From an uncultured Eubacteriales bacterium (GTDB lineage Bacteria > Bacillota > Clostridia > Peptostreptococcales > Anaerovoracaceae), in the NCBI GenBank assembly GCA_902775345.1, contig CACYLW010000007.1, forward strand, positions 1 to 64,000: a DNA stretch of 64,000 nt. The letters are read 5' to 3'. Shown piece after piece: positions 41,910 to 51,984 of this stretch; position 1 is the stretch's first letter, and the number at the start of each line of letters is the position of its first letter. The position numbers were made by a program, and so were the translations under genes. The notes under the pieces are model-generated. The model searched no databases. It saw only the letters and a list, made by a program, of their open reading frames with translations, and had not been told where the DNA came from.

Positions 41910-44042
41910 ATGGGTAGATTTGAAGATTACAGAACATTCAGAACAGCACTTGGCGGAAGACTTCTTGAAGTTGAGATCGGCAAGCTGGCTGAGCAGGCGA
42001 ACGGACAGGCCACGGTCAGATACGGAGATACGGTCGTGAGCTGCACGGTATGCGCAAGCAAGGAGCCTAAGCAGGACGTTGATTTCTTCCCGCTCACCTG
42101 CAATTTTGAAGAAAAACTTTATGCAGTCGGTAAGATCCCGGGTGGATACATCAAGAGAGAAGGACGCCCGAGCGAGAAGGCTACGCTTATCTCGAGACTC
42201 ATCGACAGACCTCTCAGACCACTCTTCCCGAAGGGTTACAGAAATGACGTAGTAGTAGCTGCCACAGCTCTGTCGGTAGACCACGACTGCTCACCTGAGG
42301 TCGCATCGCTCATCGGTACATCGACAGCGATCGCAATCTCCGACATCCCTTGGGACGGCCCTACAGCAGGTGTTGTAGTAGGCAGAGTTGACGGTGAATT
42401 CGTCATCAACCCTACATTCGAGCAGAGACAGGTATCCGACCTCAACCTTACAGTCTGCGGTACCGAAGAAGCTATCATGATGGTCGAGGCAGGCGCTGAC
42501 GAGCTCCCTGAAGACCAGATGCTCGAAGCCATCCTTACAGGTCATGAAGAAATCAAAAACATCTGCAGATTCATAAAGGAGATCGTTGCAGAAGTCGGTA
42601 AGGAAAAGCAGGAGTATGTCGTATTCAAGGCAGGTGAAGACGTTGACGCAGCTGTCAGAGAGTACGCTACACAGAAGATGGTAGATGCCATCTATACATT
42701 CGACAAGCAGGAAAGACTCGCCAACATGGACGCAGTCGCAGTCGACGCAAAGGAGCATTTCGCAGAGGAATTCGAAGACAGAATGGCCGAAGTGGATGAG
42801 GTGCTCTACAACATCAAGAAAGAGGAAGTCAGACGCCGCATCCTCGAAGAGGGCGTCCGTCCTGACAACAGAAAGCCTGATGAAATCAGACCGCTCTGGA
42901 GCGAGACCGGTTATCTTCCTAGAACACACGGATCCGGACTCTTCAAGAGAGGACAGACTCAGGTTCTCTCGATCGCGACACTCGCACCGCTTTCCGAGGC
43001 TCAGTATCTCGACGGTATCGATGATGACGTGACACGCAAGAGATACATGCATCAGTACAACTTCCCTGGATACTGCACAGGCGAGGCTAAGCCTAGCAGA
43101 TCACCGGGAAGAAGAGAGATCGGACACGGAGCTCTTGCTGAAAGAGCGCTTCTGCCTGTACTCCCTAGCGAAGAGGAATTCCCGTATGCCATCAGAGTCG
43201 TCTCCGAAGTTATGTCTTCGAACGGTTCCTCCTCGATGGCTTCGACATGCGGATCCACACTCGCTCTGATGGATGCCGGTGTTCCTATCAAAAAGCCTGT
43301 TTCCGGTATCGCGATGGGACTCATCGAAGGATTCAATGAGGACGGTTCCAGCAAGTTTGCCATCCTCTCCGATATCCAGGGAATGGAAGACTTCCTTGGA
43401 GACATGGACTTCAAGGTCACAGGTACTCCTGACGGCGTAACAGCTCTTCAGATGGATATCAAGGTACACGGCCTTAACAGAGAGATCCTCAAGCAGGCTC
43501 TCGATCAGGCAAAGATCGGCAGAGCAAAGATCCTCGAGAACATGCTCGAAGAGATCCCTGAGCCAAGGGCAGAGCTCAGCAAGTATGCTCCTAGATTCAT
43601 CAGCATGAGAGTTGATCCTGACAAGATCAGACTGGTTATCGGACCGGGAGGAAAGACTGTCAACAGGATCGTTGATGAGACAGGCGCCAAGATCGATATC
43701 TCGGATGAGGATGTCGGATTCATCGCTATCTACGCAGTAGATCAGGAAAGTGCAGACGCTGCGCGCAGAGAGATCGAACTTATCACTAAGGACGTGGAAG
43801 TAGGCGAGACTTACGAAGGTAAGGTAACAAGGATCATGAACTTCGGAGCGTTCCTCGAGATCCTCCCTGGCAAGGAAGGACTCCTGCACATTTCCAAGAT
43901 GGCAGACCACAGAGTCGCTAAGGTAGAAGATGTCATGAACATCGGCGATGTGGTAACGGTAAAGGTCACTGAGATCGACAGCCAGAACCGCATCAACCTG
44001 GAGCGCCCTGATGTAAAACGCCCTGATACAAAGAGAAGATAA
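41910..44042 (+). CDS. pnp: Polyribonucleotide nucleotidyltransferase (PNPase)
   Basis: 710 residues. 3'-5' phosphorolytic exoribonuclease. Two RNase PH domains, an internal helical domain, then KH ([11 protein letters not shown]) and S1 ([12 protein letters not shown]) domains. The catalytic region of the second PH domain ([10 protein letters not shown]) is intact. AAGGAG 9 bp upstream. TAATG overlap with ppk1. Confidence 0.98.
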   Translation: MGRFEDYRTFRTALGGRLLEVEIGKLAEQANGQATVRYGDTVVSCTVCASKEPKQDVDFFPLTCNFEEKLYAVGKIPGGYIKREGRPSEKATLISRLIDRPLRPLFPKGYRNDVVVAATALSVDHDCSPEVASLIGTSTAIAISDIPWDGPTAGVVVGRVDGEFVINPTFEQRQVSDLNLTVCGTEEAIMMVEAGADELPEDQMLEAILTGHEEIKNICRFIKEIVAEVGKEKQEYVVFKAGEDVDAAVREYATQKMVDAIYTFDKQERLANMDAVAVDAKEHFAEEFEDRMAEVDEVLYNIKKEEVRRRILEEGVRPDNRKPDEIRPLWSETGYLPRTHGSGLFKRGQTQVLSIATLAPLSEAQYLDGIDDDVTRKRYMHQYNFPGYCTGEAKPSRSPGRREIGHGALAERALLPVLPSEEEFPYAIRVVSEVMSSNGSSSMASTCGSTLALMDAGVPIKKPVSGIAMGLIEGFNEDGSSKFAILSDIQGMEDFLGDMDFKVTGTPDGVTALQMDIKVHGLNREILKQALDQAKIGRAKILENMLEEIPEPRAELSKYAPRFISMRVDPDKIRLVIGPGGKTVNRIVDETGAKIDISDEDVGFIAIYAVDQESADAARREIELITKDVEVGETYEGKVTRIMNFGAFLEILPGKEGLLHISKMADHRVAKVEDVMNIGDVVTVKVTEIDSQNRINLERPDVKRPDTKRR

Positions 44043-46039
44043 TGCTCTACGAAGAAGGCTTCACGCAAAACAGAGAGATCTCATGGCTGAGATACAACGA
44101 GCGTGTGCTCGAAGAGGCACTGGATGAGTCAGTGCCTCTTTTTGAACGCCTGCGTTTCATTGCAATTTTTGTAGCCAACCTCGAGGAATTTTTCAAGGTG
44201 AGGGTAGGCAGCCTTCTGGGTGAAGATGATGCAGGCGATGATATTATCGATGAAAAATCGGGTATGACTGCCGCTGATCAGCTCAGGCGGATCCATGATC
44301 TGGTGCCTGGCCTTCTTATGAAAAAGGATATTGCTTACGGCCTGGTGGAAAGCAGGATGGCTGAAGCCGGTGTCATCAGGCTTGAGCCGTGGCAGCTCAA
44401 CGAAGAAGACATGGGGAGATGCTTCGATTACTTCAGAGACGAGATAAAGGACAGTCTTACAGTAAGGATCCTTGATGCTGATGAACCCATGCCGGCGATC
44501 GATGAGGAGAGGCCGTATATCATTGCCACGCTTGATGCGGAACTCGAAGACAAGTTCGGATTTATTGACATACCGCGCAACCTGCCGCTCATAAAGGTGC
44601 TCCCGGGTAAAAGCTTCAGATACGTGCTTACGGAAGACGTAATAAAGATGTTCGCGGATACTTTGTTTGTTCCGTTCGTGCCGCTTGATCTGCACGTAAT
44701 CGATATCGCGCGAAACGCCGAAGCATCGGGAGGGACCGGCGGTGCCAACACTGCCGGCGAGATGCGTGACGCGCTGAAACGCAGGAAGCACGGACCGGCA
44801 GATAAGCTGATCTCCGACGGTCGTCCCGGAAAGGCGCTCAGAGCATATTTCTCAAGGACTCTCGGCCTGGATGAAAGGCAGATGTTCACAACTACGAGGA
44901 TCGACTTCTCATATATCGACGAACTTGAAAAAACAATGCCCGAAGATCTCAGGACAGAACTTACGTATGATGCGCACATTCCGTTTGATCAGACAAAAGG
45001 CATGCGCGGGAATATCATCGATGAGGTCAGGAAGAGAGACCTTCTCTCTTCATATCCGCAGGATTCAATGGATCTGTTCCTCGGTCTGCTCAGGGAAGCG
45101 TCTTTTTCGCCTGATGTCAGGGAGATCCGCATAACCGTATACCGGCTTGCATCAAATCCAAAGATAGCGGACTATCTTATATACGCCGCAAGAACAGGCA
45201 AGAAGGTAAGAGCAGTGCTTGAGCTGCGTGCAAGATTCGATGAAGAAAAGAATCTTGCGTGGGCAGAGAAGCTCTCCGCAGCAGGGTGCAGGGTATATTA
45301 CGGTACCGATAAGTACAAAGTCCATTCCAAGCTGTGCCAGATAGTGATGGAAAGCACAACGAAAGAAGGCAAGCCTGAAAAGAGTTACATAACCCAGATA
45401 TCTACCGGAAATTATAATGAAAAGACAGCCCGCCAGTATACTGATCTGTCACTTATCACATACGATCAGGAAATAGGAAAGGCTGTGTCCAGGCTGTTCA
45501 GGGACATCTGCAAGGACCGCGTTGCCGGAAAGGAGAGAAGTTACTCTCCGCTCGCAGTCTCACCCGTAAGCATGCGGAAAGAACTTATGAGACTCATACG
45601 CCGTGAGACAAGGAAGGGAAAGTCGGGAAGAATATTCTTTAAGATAAACTCTCTCACTGACGAGGACATGATAGAGGCACTTATGGAAGCTTCCTGTGCC
45701 GGCTGTCAGGTGCGCATGATAGTACGCGGCATCTGCTGCATGCTTCCGGGAATTGAGGGATGCACTGAAAACGTGTGCATAGTTAATAAGGTCGGAAGGT
45801 TCCTCGAACATTCAAGAGTGTATATTTTCGGCAGCGGAATAGATGAAGTGATGTATATTTCTTCGGCGGATCTTATGAAAAGGAACCTTGACAGAAGAGT
45901 AGAGGTGGCATGCCCGGTAAACAGCGGCAAAATAAGAGACCGCATACGGGCGATCATGCAAGAAGTGTACTGCGATACGGAAAAAGGCCGGGTCATGATG
46001 CCTGACGGCACATATGCGGTCAAACCGGTTTACAGATAA
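44042..46039 (+). CDS. ppk1: Polyphosphate kinase 1
   Basis: 665 residues, slightly short. Makes polyphosphate from ATP. N-terminal helical domain begins N-R-E-I-S-W-L-R-Y-N-E-R-V-L-E-E-A; the phospho-histidine is in K-V-H-S-K-L-C; Y-I-T-Q-I-S-T-G-N-Y-N-E-K and the C-terminal P-L-D-like half (S-A-D-L-M-K-R-N-L-D-R-R-V-E) follow. Overlaps the pnp stop by one base, so both are probably translated together. No ribosome site of its own. Confidence 0.96.
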   Translation: MLYEEGFTQNREISWLRYNERVLEEALDESVPLFERLRFIAIFVANLEEFFKVRVGSLLGEDDAGDDIIDEKSGMTAADQLRRIHDLVPGLLMKKDIAYGLVESRMAEAGVIRLEPWQLNEEDMGRCFDYFRDEIKDSLTVRILDADEPMPAIDEERPYIIATLDAELEDKFGFIDIPRNLPLIKVLPGKSFRYVLTEDVIKMFADTLFVPFVPLDLHVIDIARNAEASGGTGGANTAGEMRDALKRRKHGPADKLISDGRPGKALRAYFSRTLGLDERQMFTTTRIDFSYIDELEKTMPEDLRTELTYDAHIPFDQTKGMRGNIIDEVRKRDLLSSYPQDSMDLFLGLLREASFSPDVREIRITVYRLASNPKIADYLIYAARTGKKVRAVLELRARFDEEKNLAWAEKLSAAGCRVYYGTDKYKVHSKLCQIVMESTTKEGKPEKSYITQISTGNYNEKTARQYTDLSLITYDQEIGKAVSRLFRDICKDRVAGKERSYSPLAVSPVSMRKELMRLIRRETRKGKSGRIFFKINSLTDEDMIEALMEASCAGCQVRMIVRGICCMLPGIEGCTENVCIVNKVGRFLEHSRVYIFGSGIDEVMYISSADLMKRNLDRRVEVACPVNSGKIRDRIRAIMQEVYCDTEKGRVMMPDGTYAVKPVYR

Positions 46040-46040
46040 A

Positions 46041-46067
46041 AAGATGCCGGTCACAGACCGGCATCTT
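46041..46067. terminator. Bidirectional terminator after ppk1 and the 95-aa gene
   Basis: A perfect 11-bp stem (AAGATGCCGGT/ACCGGCATCTT) with a CACAG loop, A-rich on the left and TTT on the right. It serves both converging transcripts. Confidence 0.9.
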
Positions 46068-46355
46068 TCAATGTATGTTTCTTTTTCTTTTTTCTATTTC
46101 CGCATCATCAGGGAAGTGCAGGGTATGTCCGTCTTCATCACGGTACTTTGCGTTCCCATCCTCAGCTTCATCCTCGTCTTCGTCATCTATGACCGTATAA
46201 TTCGCACCTTTCTTCATCTGATCAAACTTTTCAAAGACATGAGGATAGCGCTCGCGCACGGTGCGAGTGTCTTTCTCTTCGCTCTGTCCGTATTTTACAA
46301 GAGCGTAGATCACTATTCCTATTACGACTATGATCCCGAGAATTATCAGCGGCAT
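46068..46355 (-). CDS. Small single-pass membrane protein with acidic tail
   Basis: 95 residues, unrecognised. An N-terminal membrane helix (about 3-22, I-I-L-G-I-I-V-V-I-G-I-V-I-Y) and a charged cytoplasmic region with an acidic cluster (D-D-E-D-E-D-E-A-E-D, about 57-66). AAGGAGG sits 5 bp before the ATG and a promoter lies at 46381-46409, so it is real. A longer overlapping + strand reading is less likely. No function can be given. Confidence 0.75.
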   Translation of the reverse strand: MPLIILGIIVVIGIVIYALVKYGQSEEKDTRTVRERYPHVFEKFDQMKKGANYTVIDDEDEDEAEDGNAKYRDEDGHTLHFPDDAEIEKRKRNIH

Positions 46356-46380
46356 AAGATCCTCCTTTTTTGATGCAATT

Positions 46381-46409
46381 ATTCTATACTTTGACAGTCA
46401 GGCGGTCAA
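46381..46409 (-). promoter_or_regulatory. Promoter of the 95-aa membrane protein
   Basis: On the minus strand: TTGACC (46409-46404), 17-bp spacer, TAGAAT (46386-46381), close before AAGGAGG. Confidence 0.7.
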
Positions 46410-46475
46410 TGACAACTTATGCCCTGAAACAGTCTGATATGCGTAAAAATGGGGATTTTATTTGATCAAAAGAGT

Positions 46476-46504
46476 TTCAAATCAGCGCTGCGTTATGGTA
46501 AAAT
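46476..46504 (+). promoter_or_regulatory. Promoter of ileS
   Basis: TTCAAA (46476-46481), 17 bp, extended -10 TGG-TAAAAT (46499-46504). The leader is about 30 nt and has no T-box. Confidence 0.65.
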
Positions 46505-46541
46505 AACTGGGTTGTAAATCAAGAAACAGGAGATAGAGAAC

Positions 46542-49500
46542 ATGTTTGAAAATCTTTCTGATAAGCCTGTAGCTGATTATCAGGCAGAACAGATCAAAAA
46601 ATGGAACGAGCTGGACATGCTCAGCCTCTGCGTCAAGGCAAGAGAAGGCGCTCCGTCATTCGTATTTTACGAAGGTCCGCCTACAGCAAACGGCAAGCCG
46701 GGCATCCACCATATGATGGCAAGAACCCTTAAGGATTCCATCAACAGATATAAGACCATGAAGGGATTCCAGGTAAAGCGTAAAGGCGGCTGGGATACTC
46801 ACGGCCTTCCGGTAGAGATCGAGGTAGAGAAGCAGCTCGGCTTCAGCGGCAAGCAGAATATCGAGAAATACGGAATCAGGGAATTCAACGAGAAATGCCG
46901 CGAATCCGTATTCAAGTACACACAGATGTGGACCGACATGTCCGAGAAGATGGCATATCTCGCGGACATGGAAGATCCGTATATCACATATAAAAACGAT
47001 TACATCGAGACAGGCTGGTGGATCATCAAGAACGCCTTCGATAAGGGACTTGTCTATGAAGGCTACAAGATCCTGCCGTACTGCCCGCGCTGCGGAACGG
47101 GACTGGCTTCTCACGAGGTAGCTCAGGGATATAAGGACATAAAGGTCAACACTCTGACTTGCAAGTTCAGAAGAACGGGTGTGGATCACGACAACGAGTA
47201 CTTCCTCGCATGGACGACAACACCTTGGACACTTGCTTCCAACATCGCGCTGACGGTCGGACCTGATGTCGACTACGTGAAGTGCCTTATGAAAGACGGC
47301 GAAAACAAGGGCAATCTTCTGTGGGTAGCTGAGGCTCTCGCAGACAAGGTCCTCGCAGGAGAAGACTACGAAGTGGTCGAAACAGTCAAGGGCCGTGACA
47401 TGGAGTACTGGACGTACGAGCAGATCGAACCGTTCTGCGTACCTGAAAAAGGCAAGAATGCGTTCATAGTGACATGCATGGATTATGTCAGCACTGAAGA
47501 CGGTACGGGCATTGTACACACAGCTCCTGCCTTCGGTGAGGACGACTACAACTGCGGACGCAAGTACGATCTTGCTGTACTGCAGCCTGTCGATGAAAGA
47601 GGCTGCTATACCGAGACACCTTGGGCGGGAAGATTCGTCATGGAAGACGGTCTCGATGTCGATATCATCAAATACCTGGCCCAGGATGACAAGATCTATG
47701 CAAAGCAGAAGATGGAGCACGCTTATCCTCACTGCTGGAGATGCGGTACTCCGCTCGTATACTACGCTAACAAGTCGTGGTACATCGAGATGACAAAGCT
47801 GAAGGATCAGCTTGTAGCAAATAACAATACGGTCAGCTGGTACCCGCCTTACGTGGGCGAGAAGAGATTCGGCAACTGGCTCGAGGACGTAAAGGACTGG
47901 GCTATCTCCAGATCGAGATACTGGGGAACACCGATCCCTATCTGGAAGTGTGAATGCGGTCATCTGCACTGCATAGGATCGCGCGAGCAGCTGATAGCTG
48001 ACGCAGAGCAGGATATCGATATGAGCATCGAACTCCACAGACCGTATGTTGACGACGTAACCATCAAGTGTCCTGAGTGCGGAAAGAGCATGCACAGGAT
48101 CCCTGAAGTAATGGACTGCTGGTTCGACTCCGGAGCCATGCCTTTCGCTCAGTGGCATTATCCGTTCGAGAACGCTGACCATTTCGACGGAGAACTTTTC
48201 CCTGCGGATTTCATCTGCGAAGGCATCGACCAGACCAGAGGCTGGTTCTATTCACTCATGGCGATATCCACTATCGTCAAGGGATGCGCACCGTACAGGA
48301 ACGTTCTCGTAAACGACCTGATCCTCGACAAGAACGGCAAGAAGATGTCGAAGCATGTAGGAAACACTGTAAATCCGTTCGACATGATGGAAAAATACGG
48401 CGCCGATGCTCTCAGATGGTATCTGGTGTACGGATCACCTGCGTGGACTCCTACAAAGTTTGACGAAGACGGCATCAGAGAGGTTATCAGCAAGGTATTC
48501 AGCACACTGAGAAACACATATAACTTCTTCTGCCTTTACGCAAACATCGACAAGGTTGAACTCAGACATCTCGACGTGCCTTACAGCGACAGACCTGAAC
48601 TTGACAGATGGATAATCTCCAAGTACAACAGGCTCATCAACACGACGACAGAGGCCATGGACGAGTATGACCACATGAGGACAGTCAGGGCGATCGGCGA
48701 ATTCATCGACGGAGATCTCTCGAACTGGTATATCAGAAGAGCAAGAAGAAGATTCTTCGCTGAAGGCGAAGGGGACGGCATGTCGGTCGACAAGAGGGCA
48801 GCGTATGCCACTACTTACGAAGTACTGACAGGCGTTTCGAAGATGATGGCTCCTATAGCGCCGTTCATCTCTGACGAGATCTATACAAAACTCACGGGTG
48901 AGACGACAGTCCACACCGCTTACTATCCTGAAGCGGACGAAAGCCTTATCGATGACCGCACCGAAGAAAGAATGGATCTTGTAAAGGTGCTGGTCAACCT
49001 CGGACGCAGCACAAGAGAGCAGGAGAAACTCAAGGTACGTCAGCCGCTCAGCAAAGTCATCGTTGACGGAAGCTACAGAGACGTGATCGGAGACCTCACT
49101 GATCTCATAATGGAAGAGCTCAACGTACACGAAGTGCAGTTCGAGGATGAACTCGACAAGTACATGGATTTCAGCATCAAGCCGAACTTCAGGGCTGCCG
49201 GTCCTGTTCTCGGAAAGAACGTAAAGGAATTCGGAAGCAAGCTTGCGCAGGCTGATGCAAAGGAAATGATCTCAGCACTCAATGAGGGCCCGGTGAAGAT
49301 GACTCTCGGAGGACAGGAATTCGATATCACAGAGGACCTGGTAGATGTAAGGATATCGTCCAAGGAAGGCTTCGTCGTAGGAATGGACAACAATGTGTTC
49401 ACCATCCTTGACACGACACTCACACCTGAACTCATCGAACAGGGCTATGTGCGCGAGGTCATCTCCAAGATCCAGCAGCTCCGTAAGCTGGCTGACTTCG

Positions 49501-49682
49501 AGATGATGGACGAGATAAAGATCTACATGAATGCTGATGAAGAGATCGGCGCTGCTGTGGAAAGAGCAAGAGACTTCATCATGGACGAGACCATCGCGGT
49601 TGCCATTGAAGCAGGTGAAGAGCTTCCTGTATTCGATATCAATGGTCACAAGACCGGTCTCGCAGTAGAGAGAATAAAGTAA
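46542..49682 (+). CDS. ileS: Isoleucyl-tRNA synthetase, type 2 (IleRS2) with swapped HIGH motif
   Basis: 1046 residues. Charges tRNA-Ile; class I synthetase with a CP1 editing domain. The N-terminal G-W-D-T-H-G-L-P-V-E-I-E-V-E-K, I-E-K-Y-G and F-N-E-K-C-R series marks the eukaryote-like type 2 form, which is naturally less sensitive to mupirocin. The class I signature reads G-I-H-H (residues 54-57) after P-P-T-A-N-G-K-P, rather than H-x-G-H. K-M-S-K-H is near residue 600. Zinc-like cysteine pairs (C-P-R-C, C-x-C, C-P-E-C) occur in the insert. CAGGAG is 11 bp before ATG. No T-box, unlike many Firmicutes ileS. Confidence 0.97.
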   Translation: MFENLSDKPVADYQAEQIKKWNELDMLSLCVKAREGAPSFVFYEGPPTANGKPGIHHMMARTLKDSINRYKTMKGFQVKRKGGWDTHGLPVEIEVEKQLGFSGKQNIEKYGIREFNEKCRESVFKYTQMWTDMSEKMAYLADMEDPYITYKNDYIETGWWIIKNAFDKGLVYEGYKILPYCPRCGTGLASHEVAQGYKDIKVNTLTCKFRRTGVDHDNEYFLAWTTTPWTLASNIALTVGPDVDYVKCLMKDGENKGNLLWVAEALADKVLAGEDYEVVETVKGRDMEYWTYEQIEPFCVPEKGKNAFIVTCMDYVSTEDGTGIVHTAPAFGEDDYNCGRKYDLAVLQPVDERGCYTETPWAGRFVMEDGLDVDIIKYLAQDDKIYAKQKMEHAYPHCWRCGTPLVYYANKSWYIEMTKLKDQLVANNNTVSWYPPYVGEKRFGNWLEDVKDWAISRSRYWGTPIPIWKCECGHLHCIGSREQLIADAEQDIDMSIELHRPYVDDVTIKCPECGKSMHRIPEVMDCWFDSGAMPFAQWHYPFENADHFDGELFPADFICEGIDQTRGWFYSLMAISTIVKGCAPYRNVLVNDLILDKNGKKMSKHVGNTVNPFDMMEKYGADALRWYLVYGSPAWTPTKFDEDGIREVISKVFSTLRNTYNFFCLYANIDKVELRHLDVPYSDRPELDRWIISKYNRLINTTTEAMDEYDHMRTVRAIGEFIDGDLSNWYIRRARRRFFAEGEGDGMSVDKRAAYATTYEVLTGVSKMMAPIAPFISDEIYTKLTGETTVHTAYYPEADESLIDDRTEERMDLVKVLVNLGRSTREQEKLKVRQPLSKVIVDGSYRDVIGDLTDLIMEELNVHEVQFEDELDKYMDFSIKPNFRAAGPVLGKNVKEFGSKLAQADAKEMISALNEGPVKMTLGGQEFDITEDLVDVRISSKEGFVVGMDNNVFTILDTTLTPELIEQGYVREVISKIQQLRKLADFEMMDEIKIYMNADEEIGAAVERARDFIMDETIAVAIEAGEELPVFDINGHKTGLAVERIK

Positions 49683-49692
49683 TTTACACACC

Positions 49693-49733
49693 GTTGCCTG
49701 TGGACGCTGACACACCACAGGCAACAGTTTTTT
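49693..49733 (+). terminator. Intrinsic terminator after ileS
   Basis: A perfect 11-bp stem (GTTGCCTGTGG/CCACAGGCAAC), 11-base loop, six T. It ends 8 bp before rlmN, so rlmN probably depends on read-through or an unseen promoter. Confidence 0.9.
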
Positions 49734-49741
49734 GAGAAGAC

Positions 49742-50773
49742 ATGAACAAAGAAGCAGGCAAAAAGAATATCCTTGATTATCTTCCTGAGGAGCTGGAGGC
49801 TGTCATTGCTGAACTCGGAGAAAAGAAGTTCAGGGCGGCTCAGATATTCGGTTGGCTTGCAAAGGGCGTTACAGGATTCGATGACATGAAGAACGTTCCT
49901 GCGCCGCTTAGAGCAGAACTTGCTGAGAAGTATTACATCGGTCTGCCTGAGGCTGTCCGCAGACAGTCGTCCGTGGACGGCACGGTAAAATGTCTTTTTG
50001 AGTTCGCGGACGGAACGCAGATAGAATCGGTCTTCATGAAGTATGAATACGGAAATTCCATATGCATCTCTTCACAGTCGGGATGCCGCATGGGATGCAC
50101 GTTCTGCGCTTCCACCATGGACGGACTTGACCGCAGCCTGACAGGCGGCGAAATGTTAGCTCAGGTGCTGGCCATGAGAAACCTGACAGGTGAGGACATC
50201 GGTCACATAGTCGTGATGGGCATGGGAGAACCTTTTGATAACTACGAAGAACTTTCGAGGTTCATAAACCTGATACACGACAAAAAAGGATACGGCCTCG
50301 GCCTCCGCAACATTACCGTTTCGACCTGCGGACTCATTCCGAAGATCAGGCTGTTCGCGGAAGACTTTCCTCAGGTGAACCTCGCTGTGTCACTTCACGC
50401 GCCGAATCAGAAGCTGAGGGAGCAGACCATGCCGGTCGCAAAAAAATACGATTATGACGCGTTGCTGAAAACCTGCAGGGAATATACCGTTCTTACGGGC
50501 AGACGTGTCACTTTTGAGTATGCCGTTATCGACGGCGTAAATGACAGTCCGGAATGCGCTAAGGAACTCGCATCAAGAATGAAAGGCTGGCTGTCCCACG
50601 TGAACCTCATACCGCTGAACGAGGTAAGGGGCAGAAAGTATAAGACCGCCAATGAAAAGAGTGTTGCAGCCTTTAAAAAGATCCTTGAAAGCAATGGCGT
50701 GGCTGTCACTGTAAGGCGGACACTTGGGAGCGATATAGATGCTGCCTGCGGCCAGCTCAGAAGAAACCGGTAA
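49742..50773 (+). CDS. rlmN: Dual-specificity RNA methyltransferase RlmN
   Basis: 343 residues. Radical SAM enzyme methylating C2 of A2503 in 23S rRNA and A37 in some tRNAs. Cluster motif C-R-M-G-C-T-F-C (near residue 114); V-V-M-G-M-G-E-P-F-D-N-Y; the mechanistic C-terminal cysteine in A-A-C-G-Q-L. Weak ribosome site. Resembles RlmN rather than the Cfr resistance form (normal length and genomic position). Confidence 0.95.
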   Translation: MNKEAGKKNILDYLPEELEAVIAELGEKKFRAAQIFGWLAKGVTGFDDMKNVPAPLRAELAEKYYIGLPEAVRRQSSVDGTVKCLFEFADGTQIESVFMKYEYGNSICISSQSGCRMGCTFCASTMDGLDRSLTGGEMLAQVLAMRNLTGEDIGHIVVMGMGEPFDNYEELSRFINLIHDKKGYGLGLRNITVSTCGLIPKIRLFAEDFPQVNLAVSLHAPNQKLREQTMPVAKKYDYDALLKTCREYTVLTGRRVTFEYAVIDGVNDSPECAKELASRMKGWLSHVNLIPLNEVRGRKYKTANEKSVAAFKKILESNGVAVTVRRTLGSDIDAACGQLRRNR

Positions 50774-50799
50774 TACGCTGAAAATAACTATATACAGTA

Positions 50800-50823
50800 T
50801 ACGGAGCATTGCTGCTCCGTTTT
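50800..50823 (+). terminator. Intrinsic terminator after rlmN
   Basis: ACGGAGCA/TGCTCCGT stem around TTGC, followed by T-rich sequence. Confidence 0.85.
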
Positions 50824-50868
50824 ATATTGTGTACATGGGCAAATTTCAGAAGCCTGCAGGCGTATTTT

Positions 50869-50877
50869 ATGATATAA
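50869..50877 (+). promoter_or_regulatory. Extended -10 promoter of the plsX-rnc-smc run
   Basis: TGA-TATAAT; no clear -35. An AT-rich leader of about 80 nt follows. No FapR-type palindrome was found. Confidence 0.6.
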
Positions 50878-50961
50878 TATATTGATTATTTATGTAATGA
50901 ATGTGATTTGATAGATAACTATGTGCATTTGAATAAATAAGAGGGATTTCGGAGGTTACTT

Positions 50962-51984
50962 ATGAAGATCTTGATTGACGGTATGGGCGGAGATTACGCT
51001 CCTGAAGAGATAGTAAAAGGAGCGATCAGGGCTGCGTCTGAAATAAGCGAAACTGTTGTCATCATCGGTCCTGAAGATGCTATTAATGATCAGCTAAGGG
51101 CCAACAGGTGGAAGGGCGATAATATCGAAGTCGTTGATGCTACTGAGGTAATAACCAATAATGAACATCCCGCGATGGCTGTCAGAAAGAAAAAGGATTC
51201 GACCATCGTCAAAGGCATGAACATGCTTAATACTGGTGAAGCGGATGTCTTTATTTCGGGCGGAAGCACGGGAGCTCTGCTTGCAGGAGGACTCGTTACG
51301 CTGGGCCGTATCAAAGGCATAAAGAGACCTGCGATCGCAGCCTGGTTCCCACGCGCCGGAAAAGAAGGAGTATCACTTCTTCTCGACTGCGGAGCCAGTG
51401 TGGAAGCAAAGCCTGAATACATTTATCAGTACGGCATAATGGGAAGCATATTCGTAAAAGGCATCACAGGAAACGAGGCCCCGGTTGTAAAACTGCTGAA
51501 TGTAGGAGCTGAAGAAGGCAAGGGAGACGATCTTCACAAGACGGCGTATGACATGCTAAAGGCAAGTAACCTTAACTTCCAGGGCAATATCGAAGCAAGA
51601 GATGTCATATTCGGCGAGACAGACGTAGTAGTCACAGATGGTTTCAGCGGCAACATCTATCTCAAGAGCAGTGAGGGCATGAGCCTTGCCATCATGGGCG
51701 AGTTCAAGCATAAGCTGACTGAAGGCATTATCGCAAAGGCCGGAGCGATGCTCGCATACAGCAAGATAAAAGAGATAAAACAGGTCTTCGACTACTCTGA
51801 CGCAGGCGGGGCTCCGATACTCGGACTCAAGGGCGCCGTGCTCAAGATACACGGAAATTCGAAGGCGACTGAAGTATACTATGCTATCCACAGAGCGGTA
51901 GACTATGTGGACAACGACATAACTGGCATGATAGCTGAGGCTATCGGAAACAGCGAGGAACTCGCAAAAAAAGGAGAAGAATAA
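50962..51984 (+). CDS. plsX: Phosphate acyltransferase PlsX
   Basis: 340 residues. Converts acyl-ACP to acyl phosphate, the donor for PlsY. I-D-G-M-G-G-D-Y-A-P at the start, E-H-P-A-M-A-V-R-K-K-K-D-S-T-I-V, S-G-G-S-T-G-A-L-L-A-G and N-V-G-A-E are typical. GGAGGT 6 bp upstream. TAATG overlap with rnc. plsY, its partner, lies 7 kb downstream in the same run. acpP, often next to plsX, is absent. Confidence 0.96.
   Translation: MKILIDGMGGDYAPEEIVKGAIRAASEISETVVIIGPEDAINDQLRANRWKGDNIEVVDATEVITNNEHPAMAVRKKKDSTIVKGMNMLNTGEADVFISGGSTGALLAGGLVTLGRIKGIKRPAIAAWFPRAGKEGVSLLLDCGASVEAKPEYIYQYGIMGSIFVKGITGNEAPVVKLLNVGAEEGKGDDLHKTAYDMLKASNLNFQGNIEARDVIFGETDVVVTDGFSGNIYLKSSEGMSLAIMGEFKHKLTEGIIAKAGAMLAYSKIKEIKQVFDYSDAGGAPILGLKGAVLKIHGNSKATEVYYAIHRAVDYVDNDITGMIAEAIGNSEELAKKGEE

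Noticed and set aside
46014-46373. A 119-residue + strand frame over the 95-aa gene
   Set aside because: The minus strand has a perfect ribosome site, a promoter and a clear membrane-anchor layout; the + frame starts inside ppk1 with no signal.
46356-46541. T-box leader before ileS
   Set aside because: No T-box core, specifier domain or terminator is present; only a promoter and short leader.
46656-48182. A 508-residue open frame antisense to ileS
   Set aside because: Shadow of a strongly coding + strand gene; no motif and no start signal.
50824-50961. FapR operator before plsX
   Set aside because: No palindrome like the FapR consensus could be found in the AT-rich leader.
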